A DNA stretch of 64,000 bases from Streptomyces sp. JH14 (GCF_029428675.1 NZ_JAJNEL010000001.1:62001-126000), one strand, 5' to 3'. Shown: positions 1-8,298, numbered from the stretch's first letter. Notes: a model not told the origin generated them from the letters alone. Numbers and translations are program-made.

Positions 1-134
1 ACGGGATAGGTGTTGCCGTCGTCCCAGTCGATGGTCTGGTCGCTGGACGCGGTGGACCGGGTCAGAAAGGCATAGCCCGCGGAGCGGTCGCGGAAGACGA
101 CGGGCCGGTATGAAGGGTGCTTGTCCTGCTGCAT
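1..134 (-). CDS. rpmE2: 50S ribosomal protein L31 type B (partial, N-terminal part)
   Basis: The first 44 codons are present; the rest lies beyond the left edge. The translation starts [19 protein letters not shown] and continues [17 protein letters not shown], ending at WDDGNTYPV, which is the typical opening of type-B L31. The zinc-ribbon cysteines of type-A L31 are absent. In the family this form replaces the zinc-binding paralogue on the ribosome under zinc shortage, usually under Zur control. An AGGAG ribosome site precedes the ATG. No AT-rich Zur-like inverted repeat was seen in the 180 bases upstream, so control may come from further upstream or differ here. Confidence 0.9.
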   Translation of the reverse strand, partial: MQQDKHPSYRPVVFRDRSAGYAFLTRSTASSDQTIDWDDGNTYP

Positions 135-314
135 GCCTGCTCCTGGGGAGGTACGGACGGACTCGGCTCCAGCCCAGCCTCGCGAACGGAGCGGGTGGGC
201 GCGATCGCAGACGGTCCGTACGGGGGGCCGTGCCGTGCCCCCGGTGCCGTGCGGGGCCGGTCCGGCGTCCGAGGACGGCCGCTCGGCCCCGCGGGCTTCG
301 GCATGCCGGGCAGA

Positions 315-1199
315 TCACCGGCAGCCCATGTGCTCCTTCACGGCGGGCCATGCCTCCACCCCGTCCGGGGTGCGGACATAGACCCTGGACGTGTCGTCCG
401 TCAGCCACAGTTCCCAATCGTCCAGGTGGTAGCCCGTGGACCGCGCATCGGCGGGCATCGTCACGTCCCCGTCGTACGCCGAGGTGAGCATGCCCGAGGG
501 GAGTACGCCCTTCGGATCACGCGCGTACACCTTCCGGCCGGCCGGTCCCTCCCCCGAACCCGCGCCCCGTTCAAGGAAGTTCGCCTCCTGCCAGTCGCAG
601 TGCGCCGAGCCTGCCGAGCTGCTCAGCTCGGCCACGGGCACCCGGTGGCCGTCCTTGTCCGTCCAGACCCGGTACGGCTGCTTGTCCGTATAGCTCGACG
701 GCAGCTCCGCCGGGTCGCACGAGGCGGCGGTCTCCGGTCCCCAGCCCGGGCGCCCCTCGCCGTCCTTGGCGACGATGACGGCGATCTTCGTCCTGCCGTC
801 CACGTCGAACGAGTACAGGACCCGGTCCGCTTCCCTGCGCTCCACGCGGTAGCCGTACTGCGGAAGATCCGGCTGCTCGATCTCGAAGTGCAGCTTGAGC
901 CCTTCCTCGGGCCTCGCCCCGCCGTCGCCCTTGCTCCAGGGTTCACTGCCGCCTCCGGAGTAGATGACCCCGTCGCACTCCAGAGCGCGGCCGGCCGCAC
1001 CCGATTCCGTCATCCTGGCCTGCGCGGTGTCGGCCTCGACCTTCGGGTGCGGCAGGTGGAGCGGGCCGCTGTAGGGCGCGGCCGGCGGGGTCCCCTCGAT
1101 CACGAGGTCCTCGGATCCGCTCCCGCACGCCACCGCCGCCAGCGCGGTCACCAGGACACCCGCGACCGCTGCACCCAACCTGACTCCGACTCTGTTCAT
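315..1199 (-). CDS. putative secreted lipoprotein, unknown function
   Basis: A 294-residue protein starting MNRVGVRLGA. A hydrophobic signal segment ends in a lipobox-like AAVAC at about residue 25, followed by a Gly/Ser linker, so a surface lipoprotein is inferred. The mature part is polar, with cysteines around residues 59, 168, 202 and near the C-terminus (HMGCR), which could form disulfides. I do not recognise a family. It lies about 100 bases downstream of the binding-protein gene on the same strand and 180 bases upstream of the L31 gene, so co-transcription is possible. An open frame continues far upstream, but this Met is chosen because it begins the signal peptide. Confidence 0.75.
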   Translation of the reverse strand: MNRVGVRLGAAVAGVLVTALAAVACGSGSEDLVIEGTPPAAPYSGPLHLPHPKVEADTAQARMTESGAAGRALECDGVIYSGGGSEPWSKGDGGARPEEGLKLHFEIEQPDLPQYGYRVERREADRVLYSFDVDGRTKIAVIVAKDGEGRPGWGPETAASCDPAELPSSYTDKQPYRVWTDKDGHRVPVAELSSSAGSAHCDWQEANFLERGAGSGEGPAGRKVYARDPKGVLPSGMLTSAYDGDVTMPADARSTGYHLDDWELWLTDDTSRVYVRTPDGVEAWPAVKEHMGCR

Positions 1200-1245
1200 G
1201 CCCCACCCCTGTCCGTCCCCGGCCCTTGTTGCCCGCCGGTCGGAC

Positions 1246-1297
1246 GTACGGTGCGATGCGGCGGTTCCGCCGTACGGTGCGATGCGGCGGCTCCGCC
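1246..1297. repeat. 26-bp tandem duplication
   Basis: Two consecutive 26-base units differing at one position, each starting GTACGGTGCGATGCGG. They sit just after the stop codon of the binding-protein gene and before the lipoprotein start, and could form alternative hairpins because each unit contains short GGCGG/CCGCC complements. Confidence 0.85.
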
Positions 1298-1302
1298 GCG
1301 CC

Positions 1303-2184
1303 CTACCGCCGCTGCGCCGCCTCCACCGCGTCCGCCACGAGCGCCAGGAACCGGGCATGGGCCTGAGGACTGCACACCGGCTCCGGATTCCACGGCACCA
1401 CCGCGGCCGCCCCGTCCGGCGCCGCCCACAGCGCGTTCGGCCCGAGTGCGTCCAGGGGGGTCGCGTTGGACCGGATGTCGGTGAGCAGGATCCCGGGCCG
1501 GAGGGCCGTCGCTTCCGCCCATCCGACGGTGGACCAGTTGGACCCGGGCCCGGCGGCCGGTTCGACGACGTCGACGCCGAGCTCCAGCAGCACGCGAAGC
1601 TCCGGCCACATGCGCGGGCGGGCGAGATGCGCCTGGTCCTGCCCGGCCGGCGACAGGGCGAGCACCCGGGGCCCGGACGGACCGGTGGCGAGGCTGCGCA
1701 GCCGGTCCCGGGCGGCGTCCAGGTCCTGCGTCGCGGCCGGGGTCTCCTCGGCCCCGAGCGAGCGGGCCAGCTCGGCGAACCGGTCACCGATGTCGGCGAG
1801 CGTGCGCGCCTGTCCCACGTCGATGACGACGACCGGGACGTGCTCCTCCACGTGTTTGGCGGTCTCGGGGGCAAGCCCGTAGACACGGCCTCCCCCGTAG
1901 CTGACGGCGACCACGAGGTCCGGCTCGCCTCGCAACAGCGTGTCCGCGTCGAGGGCGCTGCCCGCGCCGAGGTACTCGACGGCAGCCGACGGCAGGGATC
2001 CGGCTTTCGCCGGGTCGGGCGTGTCGCCGTCGTGGTCCGAGCCGAAGATCGCCCAGGGACGTATGTCGTAGTCCCACAGGGTGGCGCCGGCCTGGACGTA
2101 GGCGAGCACCTTCGACGGACGCCGCCCGGCGGTCGACAACTGCCCACGGTCGTCGGAGAACTGCCACACGGTCTGCTCCCTCAC
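1303..2184 (-). CDS. TroA/BtuF-like substrate-binding protein without signal peptide
   Basis: A 293-residue protein from a GTG start (VREQTVWQFSDDRG). The fold looks like the metal/siderophore/cobalamin binding-protein superfamily: segments such as EPDLVVAVSYGG, a VPVVVIDVGQ strand and a long helix with ADIGDRFAELARSLGAEE match the two-lobe pattern of ABC iron-siderophore binding proteins. No signal peptide or lipobox is visible, unlike transport-associated members, so the protein is probably cytosolic or uses another route. No permease or ATPase gene is adjacent. An open frame runs to about 2268, but that extension is compositionally unlike the rest. The ligand is not known. Confidence 0.7.
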   Translation of the reverse strand: MREQTVWQFSDDRGQLSTAGRRPSKVLAYVQAGATLWDYDIRPWAIFGSDHDGDTPDPAKAGSLPSAAVEYLGAGSALDADTLLRGEPDLVVAVSYGGGRVYGLAPETAKHVEEHVPVVVIDVGQARTLADIGDRFAELARSLGAEETPAATQDLDAARDRLRSLATGPSGPRVLALSPAGQDQAHLARPRMWPELRVLLELGVDVVEPAAGPGSNWSTVGWAEATALRPGILLTDIRSNATPLDALGPNALWAAPDGAAAVVPWNPEPVCSPQAHARFLALVADAVEAAQRR

Positions 2185-2341
2185 GCCACACACCCCTCTG
2201 CGCCGGCTGACCCCACCCCGCTCCGGGCCCGTACACACCAGTACCTGCCCAGCTGTTCGCCGCAACACCCCCGCCGGGGCGAGATCCCGCCACCGCGCAG
2301 GCGACTGCCGGGACGGGGCGGCGGTATGGCACGGTGCGTCC

Positions 2342-2540
2342 AGGGCCTCTCGTTTGGATCAGGCTGGGCTCGCGGGGTCGGGCACGCACATCTGCCGCGT
2401 CGTCGTCAGTTTTCCCCAAGCTCTCGGCTTCGCTCGAGCAGGGGAGACCCCATGCGCTCCGCGTCGGCTCCTTCCTCCGCCTTGCAGCTGCACGCCCCGA
2501 CCCCGCTCCCTGATCCAGCCTGATCCGAACGAAAGGCCCT
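2342..2540. repeat. 199-bp palindrome-ended intergenic element (MITE-like)
   Basis: The left end (2342-2389) and right end (2491-2540) are long imperfect inverted repeats. The left begins AGGGCCTCTCGTTTGGATCA; the reverse complement of the right begins AGGGCCTTTCGTTCGGATCA, and both continue through CAGGCTGG and CGGGGTCGGG. The interior carries a second small hairpin (CTCTCGGCTTCGCTCGAG) and shows no convincing coding sequence. The right tip overlaps the stop codon of the acetyltransferase gene. It fills almost all of the gap between two same-strand genes. A dispersed non-autonomous repeat is inferred; no second copy is in this window. Confidence 0.7.
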
Positions 2541-3165
2541 AGAGGTCCACTGCGGTGCTGCGCCCCAGATAGGTCAGGGGGCCGGGGTCCGGTACGTCGA
2601 TCTCCTCGAAGCCCAGGCGGTCGTAGAAGGCCCTGGCGGGAGTGTTCGCCGTGAGCATGGACAGGTGCACGGCTTCGACCCCCTTCGCCCTCAGTGCGCC
2701 GAGGAACGCTCGCATCAGCTCCCTGCCGTATCCCCGCCGCTGCCATGCGGGGAGCAGATCGATGTGCAGGTGGGCGGGGTGGGCGGCCATTTCGGGGACG
2801 ATCATGCGTTCCGGGTCGTGCAGCAGGGCGATCATCTCCTCGCTGGGGGTCCGCGGCGCGCCGTCGAGCTGCGGGAAGCGGTCCTCGACCAGCGGCAGCC
2901 ACTGCTTGCGGAACGCCGCCACGAACTGCGGTGTGTCCGCGGTCCCCAGGATGTAGCCGACCGCCCGGCCCGTGCCGTCGTCGATCACGAACGTCAGATC
3001 CGGTTCGAGGTACGCATAGGGCGCGGCGAAGATCGACGGCATCAGGTCGAGGTCCGGAAACAGGTGTCGCGAGTCGCCGCCGTTGTCGGCCGTCCGGACA
3101 CAGATGTCCGCAAGGGCCGCACGGTCGTCGGGGTGGTAGGCCCGTAGGCCGGCAGGCTTGGTCAT
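2539..3165 (-). CDS. GNAT-family N-acetyltransferase
   Basis: A 208-residue protein starting MTKPAGLRAYHPDDRAALA. The acetyl-CoA loop is visible as LLPAWQRRGYGRELMRAFL (Q/R-x-x-G-x-G/A) near residue 140, followed by HLSMLTANTPARAFYDRLGFEEI, the standard last strand-helix of GNAT enzymes. The length is slightly above a single GNAT domain, with an inserted helical segment (QWLPLVEDRFP) as in O-GlcNAcase-associated acetyltransferases. The acceptor is unknown. An in-frame ATG 36 bases upstream would place the 14-base palindrome at 3185-3198 inside the gene, so the downstream start is preferred. Confidence 0.85.
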   Translation of the reverse strand: MTKPAGLRAYHPDDRAALADICVRTADNGGDSRHLFPDLDLMPSIFAAPYAYLEPDLTFVIDDGTGRAVGYILGTADTPQFVAAFRKQWLPLVEDRFPQLDGAPRTPSEEMIALLHDPERMIVPEMAAHPAHLHIDLLPAWQRRGYGRELMRAFLGALRAKGVEAVHLSMLTANTPARAFYDRLGFEEIDVPDPGPLTYLGRSTAVDL

Positions 3166-3184
3166 CGCCCCATCGTGCCGGTCT

Positions 3185-3198
3185 TGGGAGCGCTCCCA
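3185..3198. promoter_or_regulatory. CebR-type operator palindrome
   Basis: Perfect 14-base palindrome TGGGAGCGCTCCCA, identical to the published consensus of the Streptomyces cellobiose repressor CebR (LacI family). It lies 20 bases upstream of the acetyltransferase start, a position suited to repression. No cellulase or cebEFG gene is in the window. Confidence 0.7.
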
Positions 3199-3283
3199 CA
3201 AGAGTCCCGACGGCCCCTTGCCCGAAAGTCTGCGCGGACCGGGAGCCCGCTGGAGAATTTCCTCGGGTCGCGGCCGTGTTCCG

Positions 3284-3310
3284 TGTCGATCCGGGCGGAA
3301 GCCGTTCGTA
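3284..3310 (+). promoter_or_regulatory. putative ECF42-type promoter of the DGPF/sigma pair
   Basis: TGTCGA at 3284-3289 and CGTA at 3307-3310, spaced by 17 bases, lie about 50 bases before the DGPF gene. The -35 element equals the TGTCGA reported for ECF42 sigma factors in Streptomyces venezuelae, and the -10 is close to the reported CG(A/T)C. This fits autoregulation by the sigma factor encoded downstream. Confidence 0.55.
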
Positions 3311-3362
3311 TGGAAGGTGAGACACCGGCAGCGCGTCGGCGTCCCGTCCGAGGAGGCACACC

Positions 3363-3719
3363 ATGAAGCACTACCTGCTGAGCGTGATCACGCCCACCGG
3401 CGGCGAGCGGCCCGCACCCGAGGTGCTGGAGGGGATCATGCGGAACGTGGGCGACTTCCACCAGGAGCTCCAGGAGGCCGGGGCCTGGGTGTTCGCGGGC
3501 GGACTGCACGCCCCGAGCACCGCCACGGTGGTGCGGCCGAAGGACGGGGACATGCTGATCACCGATGGCCCGTATGCCGAGGGGAAGGAGTATCTCGGCG
3601 GGCTGTGCATCATCAAGGCGCCCGACCTGGATGCCGCCCTCGACTGGGGCCGGAAGGCGGCTCGGGCGATCACACTGCCCATCGAGGTCCGGCCGTTCGA
3701 GGGTGACGTGGAGGGCTGA
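3363..3719 (+). CDS. YCII-related (DGPF) domain protein
   Basis: A 118-residue protein, [20 protein letters not shown], filling one YCII/DGPF domain. The signature appears as [19 protein letters not shown] around residues 63-81, where DGPY corresponds to the DGPF motif. Such small proteins are the standard partners of ECF42-group sigma factors; their biochemical function is unresolved. A strong ribosome site (GAGGAGG) precedes the ATG. Its stop codon overlaps the start of the sigma-factor gene, so the two are translationally coupled. Confidence 0.9.
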   Translation: MKHYLLSVITPTGGERPAPEVLEGIMRNVGDFHQELQEAGAWVFAGGLHAPSTATVVRPKDGDMLITDGPYAEGKEYLGGLCIIKAPDLDAALDWGRKAARAITLPIEVRPFEGDVEG

Positions 3720-5110
3720 TGTCCGGCGCCCCCGGGCCGTCCGGCGCCGCCGAAGTGCCCCGTTCGGCGGACGACGCACCCCACGACGCGCCGCACGGTT
3801 CATCTCAAGCGCCCCACGACACGCCGCACGGTCCACCTCACGCACCCCACGACACGCCGCACGACGCATCGGGCGGTGCACCCGCCGTACTCGCCGCGGA
3901 CATCGAGCGCCTCTTCCGCGAGGAGTACGGGCGCGCGGTCGCCGTGCTCGTCCGCGCCTTCGGCGACATCGATCTCGCGGAGGAAGCCGTCCAGGACGCG
4001 TTCGCCACCGCGCTGGCCCGTTGGCCGTCCGCCGGGCTGCCGCCCTCCCCGGCCGGCTGGATCATCACCACGGCGCGCAACCGGGCGATCGACCGCCTGC
4101 GCCGGGAGGCGTCCCGCGCCGACCGCCAGGCCCGGGCCGCGCTGGTGCATGCCTCGGGTGCCCGCGACGAACAGGCCGAGGAGGGACCTGTGCAGGACGA
4201 CCGTTTGCGGCTGATCTTCACCTGCTGCCACCCCGCGCTGTCCACCCCCGCGCAGGTCGCGCTGACGCTGCGGTTGCTGGGCGGACTGACCACCGCGGAG
4301 CTCGCGCACGCGTTCCTGGTGCCGGAGCCGACCATGGCGCAGCGGCTGGTGCGCGCCAAGGGCAAGATCCGTGACGCCCGCATCCCCTACCGGGTCCCGG
4401 CCGATGCGGACCTCCCCGACCGGGTCGGGGCGGTGCTCGCCGTCGTGTACCTGATCTTCAACGAGGGGCATACGGCGACCTCGGGTGAGCACCTCGTACG
4501 GGAGGACCTCTGCACGGAAGCCATCCGTCTCGGCCGGCTGCTGGCCGGTCTGATGCCGGACGAGCCGGAGGTGCTCGGCCTGCTCGCCCTCATGCTGCTC
4601 ACGGAATCGCGCCGCACCGCCCGCTGCGGCCCGGACGGGGAACCGGTGTCTCTGGCCGAGCAGGACCGCGGCCGGTGGAACCGGGAGCTGATCGCCGAGG
4701 GGCAGGCACTCGTACGCCGGTGCCTGCGCCGCAACCGGCCGGGCCGGTACCAGATCGAGGCGGCGATCCATGCGGTGCACAGCGATGCTCCGACCGCGGC
4801 CGCCACCGACTGGGGACAGATCCTGCGGCTCTACGACCAGTTGCTGGCACAGGCACCGACTCCGGTGGTGGCGCTCAACCGCGCCGTCGCAGTGGCCGAG
4901 GTGAACGGTCCCGGTCCGGCGCTCGCACTCGTGGAGGAGCTCGGGCTGGACCCATACCACGTGTTCCATGCCGTACGGGCGGACCTGCTGCGGCGGCTGG
5001 GGCGTTCCGCCGAAGCGGCATCGGCGTACGACGCCGCCCTCGCCCGCACGGAGAACACCGCCGAGCAGGAGTTCCTGCTCCGCCGCCGCCGGGCGCTGCC
5101 CCCCGGCTGA
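3719..5110 (+). CDS. ECF RNA polymerase sigma factor, ECF42-like, with C-terminal extension
   Basis: A 463-residue protein. After a low-complexity N-terminus (residues about 20-50, seven His in a Pro/His pattern), sigma region 2 starts at [17 protein letters not shown] and includes [13 protein letters not shown] and [15 protein letters not shown]. Region 4 covers [20 protein letters not shown] to [17 protein letters not shown]-terminal half of about 200 residues follows ([20 protein letters not shown] to the end), the helical extension that marks the ECF42 group and is needed for its activity. No anti-sigma gene is adjacent. ATG overlaps the upstream stop (TGATG). A shorter start near residue 58 would remove the His-rich tail and cannot be excluded. 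Confidence 0.88.
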   Translation: MSGAPGPSGAAEVPRSADDAPHDAPHGSSQAPHDTPHGPPHAPHDTPHDASGGAPAVLAADIERLFREEYGRAVAVLVRAFGDIDLAEEAVQDAFATALARWPSAGLPPSPAGWIITTARNRAIDRLRREASRADRQARAALVHASGARDEQAEEGPVQDDRLRLIFTCCHPALSTPAQVALTLRLLGGLTTAELAHAFLVPEPTMAQRLVRAKGKIRDARIPYRVPADADLPDRVGAVLAVVYLIFNEGHTATSGEHLVREDLCTEAIRLGRLLAGLMPDEPEVLGLLALMLLTESRRTARCGPDGEPVSLAEQDRGRWNRELIAEGQALVRRCLRRNRPGRYQIEAAIHAVHSDAPTAAATDWGQILRLYDQLLAQAPTPVVALNRAVAVAEVNGPGPALALVEELGLDPYHVFHAVRADLLRRLGRSAEAASAYDAALARTENTAEQEFLLRRRRALPPG

Positions 5111-5183
5111 GGAGGCGTCAAGGCCCGGCGGCGGCAGCCCTTCGCCCCGAGCCCGGCCCGCGGTGGCGGCCGCATCCGCACCG

Positions 5184-5501
5184 TCAGTCGTTGACCGCGG
5201 TCAGCAGCACCACGGCGTCCTCCAGCGCCAGCAGTCCGTGCCGTTCGTGCGGGATGGGCTGCAGGCCCCCGACGGTCAGTTCCACGTCGCCGGAGGCGGC
5301 GGTGAGGCGGACCGCTCCGCGCAGGACCTGGAGCGAGGCCGCGGGCGGCGCGTTGTGCTCGTCGAGGGCCGAGCCCGCGGTGAGCGCGATGACCGTCTGC
5401 CGCAGCGGCTCCTGCCGCAGCAGGAGGTGGGCGCTGCGTCCGTGCGGGGACGTGCGCGCGGCAGCCAGATGCTCGTCGGCAAGGGCGTTGAGATCATCCA
5501 T
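5184..5501 (-). CDS. small cupin-like protein
   Basis: A 105-residue protein starting MDDLNALADEHLAAA. The central part (RQTVIALTAGSALDEHNAPPAASLQVLRGAVRLTAASG, then ELTVGGLQPIPHERHGLLALEDAVVLLTAV) has the two-motif pattern of small single-domain cupins, with possible metal ligands His in DEHNAP and in PHERHG. The role is unknown; related proteins act as stress or LuxR-associated cupins. An upstream Met exists 48 bases earlier, but this one fits the family length. Confidence 0.7.
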   Translation of the reverse strand: MDDLNALADEHLAAARTSPHGRSAHLLLRQEPLRQTVIALTAGSALDEHNAPPAASLQVLRGAVRLTAASGDVELTVGGLQPIPHERHGLLALEDAVVLLTAVND

Positions 5502-5592
5502 GTGCCCACTCTGCCGCAGCCCCACGACCGCCGCGATCCGCCCGCGCACCCGCGTGTCGGCCTGCGGGTGCCCCCCAGGCCGTGCGCCGGGA

Positions 5593-7215
5593 TCAGCCGC
5601 GCAGCCAGGCCGCCGTGTCGTGGGGGATCCTCCCCCCGTCGGTCAGCGGGCCGCTGCTGAGCAGGACCTCGGTGTGAGCGGGCGGTTCGACGGACTCCCC
5701 GGTCAGGTTGACCACGCAGATCAGCCGGTCGGCGCGGGTGAAGGCGAGCACCCCGGGCGGGGTCGGCAGCCACTCGAGACGCTCCCCCGCCGTCCCCGTG
5801 TCGCGGAAGCCGGGCTCCGTCCGGCGCAGCCGGAGCGCCTCGCGGTACAGGCTGAGCATCGAATCCGGGTCGGTGTGCTGCAGATCGGCGGCGTACGAGG
5901 CCCAGTCGGCGGGCTGCGGCAGCCACGGCTCGACGGTGGAACCGAAGCCTGCGTACGGAGCCCCGGCCGACCAGGGCAGCGGGACCCGGCAGCCGTCACG
6001 TCCCGGGTCGGTCCCGCCCGAACGGAAATGCATCGGGTCCTGGATCCGGTCGCGGGGGATGTCCGCCTCCGGGAGGCCCAGCTCCTCGCCCTGGTAGAGG
6101 TAGGCCGCCCCCGGCAGAGCCAGCGAGAGCAGTGCGGCGGCCCGCGCGCGCCGGGTGCCGAGCCGCAGGTCGGTCGGGGTTCCGTAGGTCTTCGCCGCGA
6201 AGTCGAAGCCGGTGTTCTCGCGTCCGTAGCGGGTGACGGTCCGGGTCACATCGTGGTTGCACAGCACCCACGTGGCGGGGGCGCCGACCGCTGCGTGCTC
6301 GGCGAGCGTGCCGTCGATCGCGGAGCGGAGCAGTCCGGCGTCCCAGGGACAGGCCAGGAAGTTGAAGTTGAAGGCGGTGTGCAGCTCGTCGGGGCGCAGA
6401 TAGCGGGCGAACCGCTCGGCGTCCGGCAGCCACACCTCGCCGACGAAGACCGCCCCGTACTCGTCGGCGATGGCACGCCAGGAACGGTAGATGTCGTGGA
6501 GTTCGTCCCGGTCGACATACGGGTGGGGGTCGTGGCCGGCCGTGAAGTCGGGCAGTGCGGGGTCCTTGGCGAGCAGGGCCGCCGAGTCGATCCGTACGCC
6601 TGCCACGCCCCGCTCGAACCAGAAGCGCAGCACGTCCTCGTGCTCCTGGCGGACGGCCGGGTGGGCCCAGTTGAGGTCGGGCTGCTGCGCCGCGAAGAGG
6701 TGGAGGTACCAGTCGCCGTCGTCGAGCCTGGTCCAGGGTGTGCCGCCGAACTCGGATACCCAGTCGTTCGGCGGCAGGGCGCCGTCCGGGCCGCGGCCGG
6801 AACGGAAGTGGAAGAGCTCCCGTTCGGGGCTTCCGGGGCCGGCCGCGAGGGCCGCCGCGAACCATGCGTGCTGGTCGGAGACGTGGTTGGGAACGATGTC
6901 GATGATCGTGCGGATGCCCTGTTCGCGCGCCTCGGCGATGAGCTTCTCGGCTTCGGCGAGCGTGCCGAAGGCGGGGTCGATGGTGCGGTAGTCGGCCACG
7001 TCGTATCCGCCGTCGGCCAGCGGCGAGAGATACCAGGGGGTGAACCAGAGGGCGTCGACGCCCAGTTCGACGAGGTGCGGAAGTCTGGCCCGTACTCCTG
7101 CGAGATCTCCGGTGCCGTCACCGTCGCCATCGGCGAAGCTGCGTACATAGATCTGGTAGATGGCGGCGTCGCGCCACCAGTGCGCGGTGGCGGCGGACGG
7201 ACGGTTGACTGCCAC
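5593..7215 (-). CDS. GH13 alpha-glucosidase (oligo-alpha-glucosidase type)
   Basis: A 540-residue cytoplasmic enzyme with no signal peptide. GH13 regions are visible: DIVPNHVSDQHAWF (region I), GVRIDSAALLAKDP with the nucleophile Asp (II), FVGEVWLPDAERF with the acid Glu (III) and LCNHDVTR with the transition-state Asp (IV). The C-terminal domain ends VLLSSGPLTDGGRIPHDTAAWLRG. It probably hydrolyses short alpha-glucosides brought in by the adjacent importer. It is the last gene of that operon, separated from the permease by a strong 16-bp hairpin that may set its expression apart. Confidence 0.92.
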   Translation of the reverse strand: MAVNRPSAATAHWWRDAAIYQIYVRSFADGDGDGTGDLAGVRARLPHLVELGVDALWFTPWYLSPLADGGYDVADYRTIDPAFGTLAEAEKLIAEAREQGIRTIIDIVPNHVSDQHAWFAAALAAGPGSPERELFHFRSGRGPDGALPPNDWVSEFGGTPWTRLDDGDWYLHLFAAQQPDLNWAHPAVRQEHEDVLRFWFERGVAGVRIDSAALLAKDPALPDFTAGHDPHPYVDRDELHDIYRSWRAIADEYGAVFVGEVWLPDAERFARYLRPDELHTAFNFNFLACPWDAGLLRSAIDGTLAEHAAVGAPATWVLCNHDVTRTVTRYGRENTGFDFAAKTYGTPTDLRLGTRRARAAALLSLALPGAAYLYQGEELGLPEADIPRDRIQDPMHFRSGGTDPGRDGCRVPLPWSAGAPYAGFGSTVEPWLPQPADWASYAADLQHTDPDSMLSLYREALRLRRTEPGFRDTGTAGERLEWLPTPPGVLAFTRADRLICVVNLTGESVEPPAHTEVLLSSGPLTDGGRIPHDTAAWLRG

Positions 7216-7240
7216 GTGACGTTCCTTTCGGGCAGGTGGG

Positions 7241-7296
7241 ACTCCGCCGCCGGCCCCGGACAGCGGGGCGCTGGATGGGTGGGCCGGCGGCGGAGT
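7241..7296 (-). promoter_or_regulatory. intercistronic 16-bp perfect stem-loop
   Basis: Arms ACTCCGCCGCCGGCCC (7241-7256) and GGGCCGGCGGCGGAGT (7281-7296) are exact reverse complements around a 24-base loop, between the last permease gene and the alpha-glucosidase gene. There is no U-tract, so an RNA-processing or partial-termination element is as likely as a full terminator. Confidence 0.75.
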
Positions 7297-7332
7297 GCTG
7301 GGGAGGAGTCGGTTGCGAGGGGGCGGGCGACG

Positions 7333-8298
7333 TCAGCCCTTGAGACCGCCCGCGGTGAGGCCGCCCATGATGTTGCGCTGGAAGAGCAGGAAGACGATCA
7401 GCGTCGGGACGGAGGCGATGGTGAGCGCGGCGATCAGCACGTTCTCGGGGACTCCGCTGGCAAGTGAGTAGATGCCGACGTTGAGGGTCTGCTTGCTGGG
7501 GTCGGGCAGGGTGAGCATGGGCCAGAGGAAGTCCTTCCAGACGCCGACGATCGCGAAGATGGAGACGACGCCGAGGATCGGCCGGGATATCGGCAGGACC
7601 ACGGAGCGCAGGGTGCGCAGCGCGGAGGCCCCGTCGATGGCGGCGGCGTCCAGGAGTTCGCGCGGGATCGAGTCGAAGAACCTCTTCAGCAGGAAGATGT
7701 TGAAGGCGTTGGTGACGGACGGCAGCCAGATCGCCCAGGGCGAGTTGAGCAGATTGCGCTGCACGATCGGCACGTCGAGGACGGTGAGGTACTGCGGTAC
7801 GACGAGGACGGTGGCCGGGATCATCAGTGTGGCCAGCATCATCCCGAGGATGACCTTGCCGAGGACGGGCCTCAGTTTGGAGAGCGAGTAGGCGGCGGCG
7901 ACGTCGAAGAGGAGCTGGAAGGCGAGCGCGCCGAACGCGTAGTAGAGGGTGTTGAAGAGGAGCCGGGACAGGTCCATCACGGTCCATGCCCGGGAGTAGT
8001 TCTCCGTGTGGAGGGATGTCGGGAAGGCGGTGGGCGGGCTCTGCACGACTTCCTGGGTGGTCTTGAGTCCGCCGGTGACCATCCAGTAGAGCGGCCCCAG
8101 GAAGGCAAGGGTGAACAGGACGGTCACCAGCGCGAGGACGATCCAGTAGGCGGCTCTGCTGCGCGGCCGGGCGAGCTGGGCCGGCGAGATCAGGGTCCGC
8201 TGGCGCTGCTGGTCGGCGGGGCCCCGTCCGGCCCCGCCCCGTCCGCGGACCGGCTGTGCCGGGGCGGGCCGTCGGGAGAGGAAGGTGTTCGATGCCAT
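7333..8298 (-). CDS. sugar ABC transporter permease (MalG type)
   Basis: A 321-residue inner-membrane protein starting MASNTFLSRRPAPAQ, with a Pro/Arg-rich cytosolic N-terminus of about 45 residues and then six predicted membrane segments. The EAA loop reads RELLDAAAIDGASALRTLRSVVLPISRP, the contact site for the ATPase. Carbohydrate-uptake-1 permeases of this type end with a short cytosolic tail, seen here as QRNIMGGLTAGGLKG. The ATPase is not encoded here; such Streptomyces importers commonly share the MsiK ATPase encoded elsewhere. Starts 11 bases after the stop of the partner permease. Confidence 0.93.
   Translation of the reverse strand: MASNTFLSRRPAPAQPVRGRGGAGRGPADQQRQRTLISPAQLARPRSRAAYWIVLALVTVLFTLAFLGPLYWMVTGGLKTTQEVVQSPPTAFPTSLHTENYSRAWTVMDLSRLLFNTLYYAFGALAFQLLFDVAAAYSLSKLRPVLGKVILGMMLATLMIPATVLVVPQYLTVLDVPIVQRNLLNSPWAIWLPSVTNAFNIFLLKRFFDSIPRELLDAAAIDGASALRTLRSVVLPISRPILGVVSIFAIVGVWKDFLWPMLTLPDPSKQTLNVGIYSLASGVPENVLIAALTIASVPTLIVFLLFQRNIMGGLTAGGLKG

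Noticed and set aside
135..314. Zur operator for the type-B L31 gene
   Set aside because: Zur sites are AT-rich near-palindromes; none was found in this GC-rich gap.
4675..7467. Open frame of about 930 codons on the plus strand covering the end of the sigma factor and the alpha-glucosidase region
   Set aside because: It runs antisense to a verified GH13 enzyme and out of frame with the sigma factor; the composition is that of a shadow frame.
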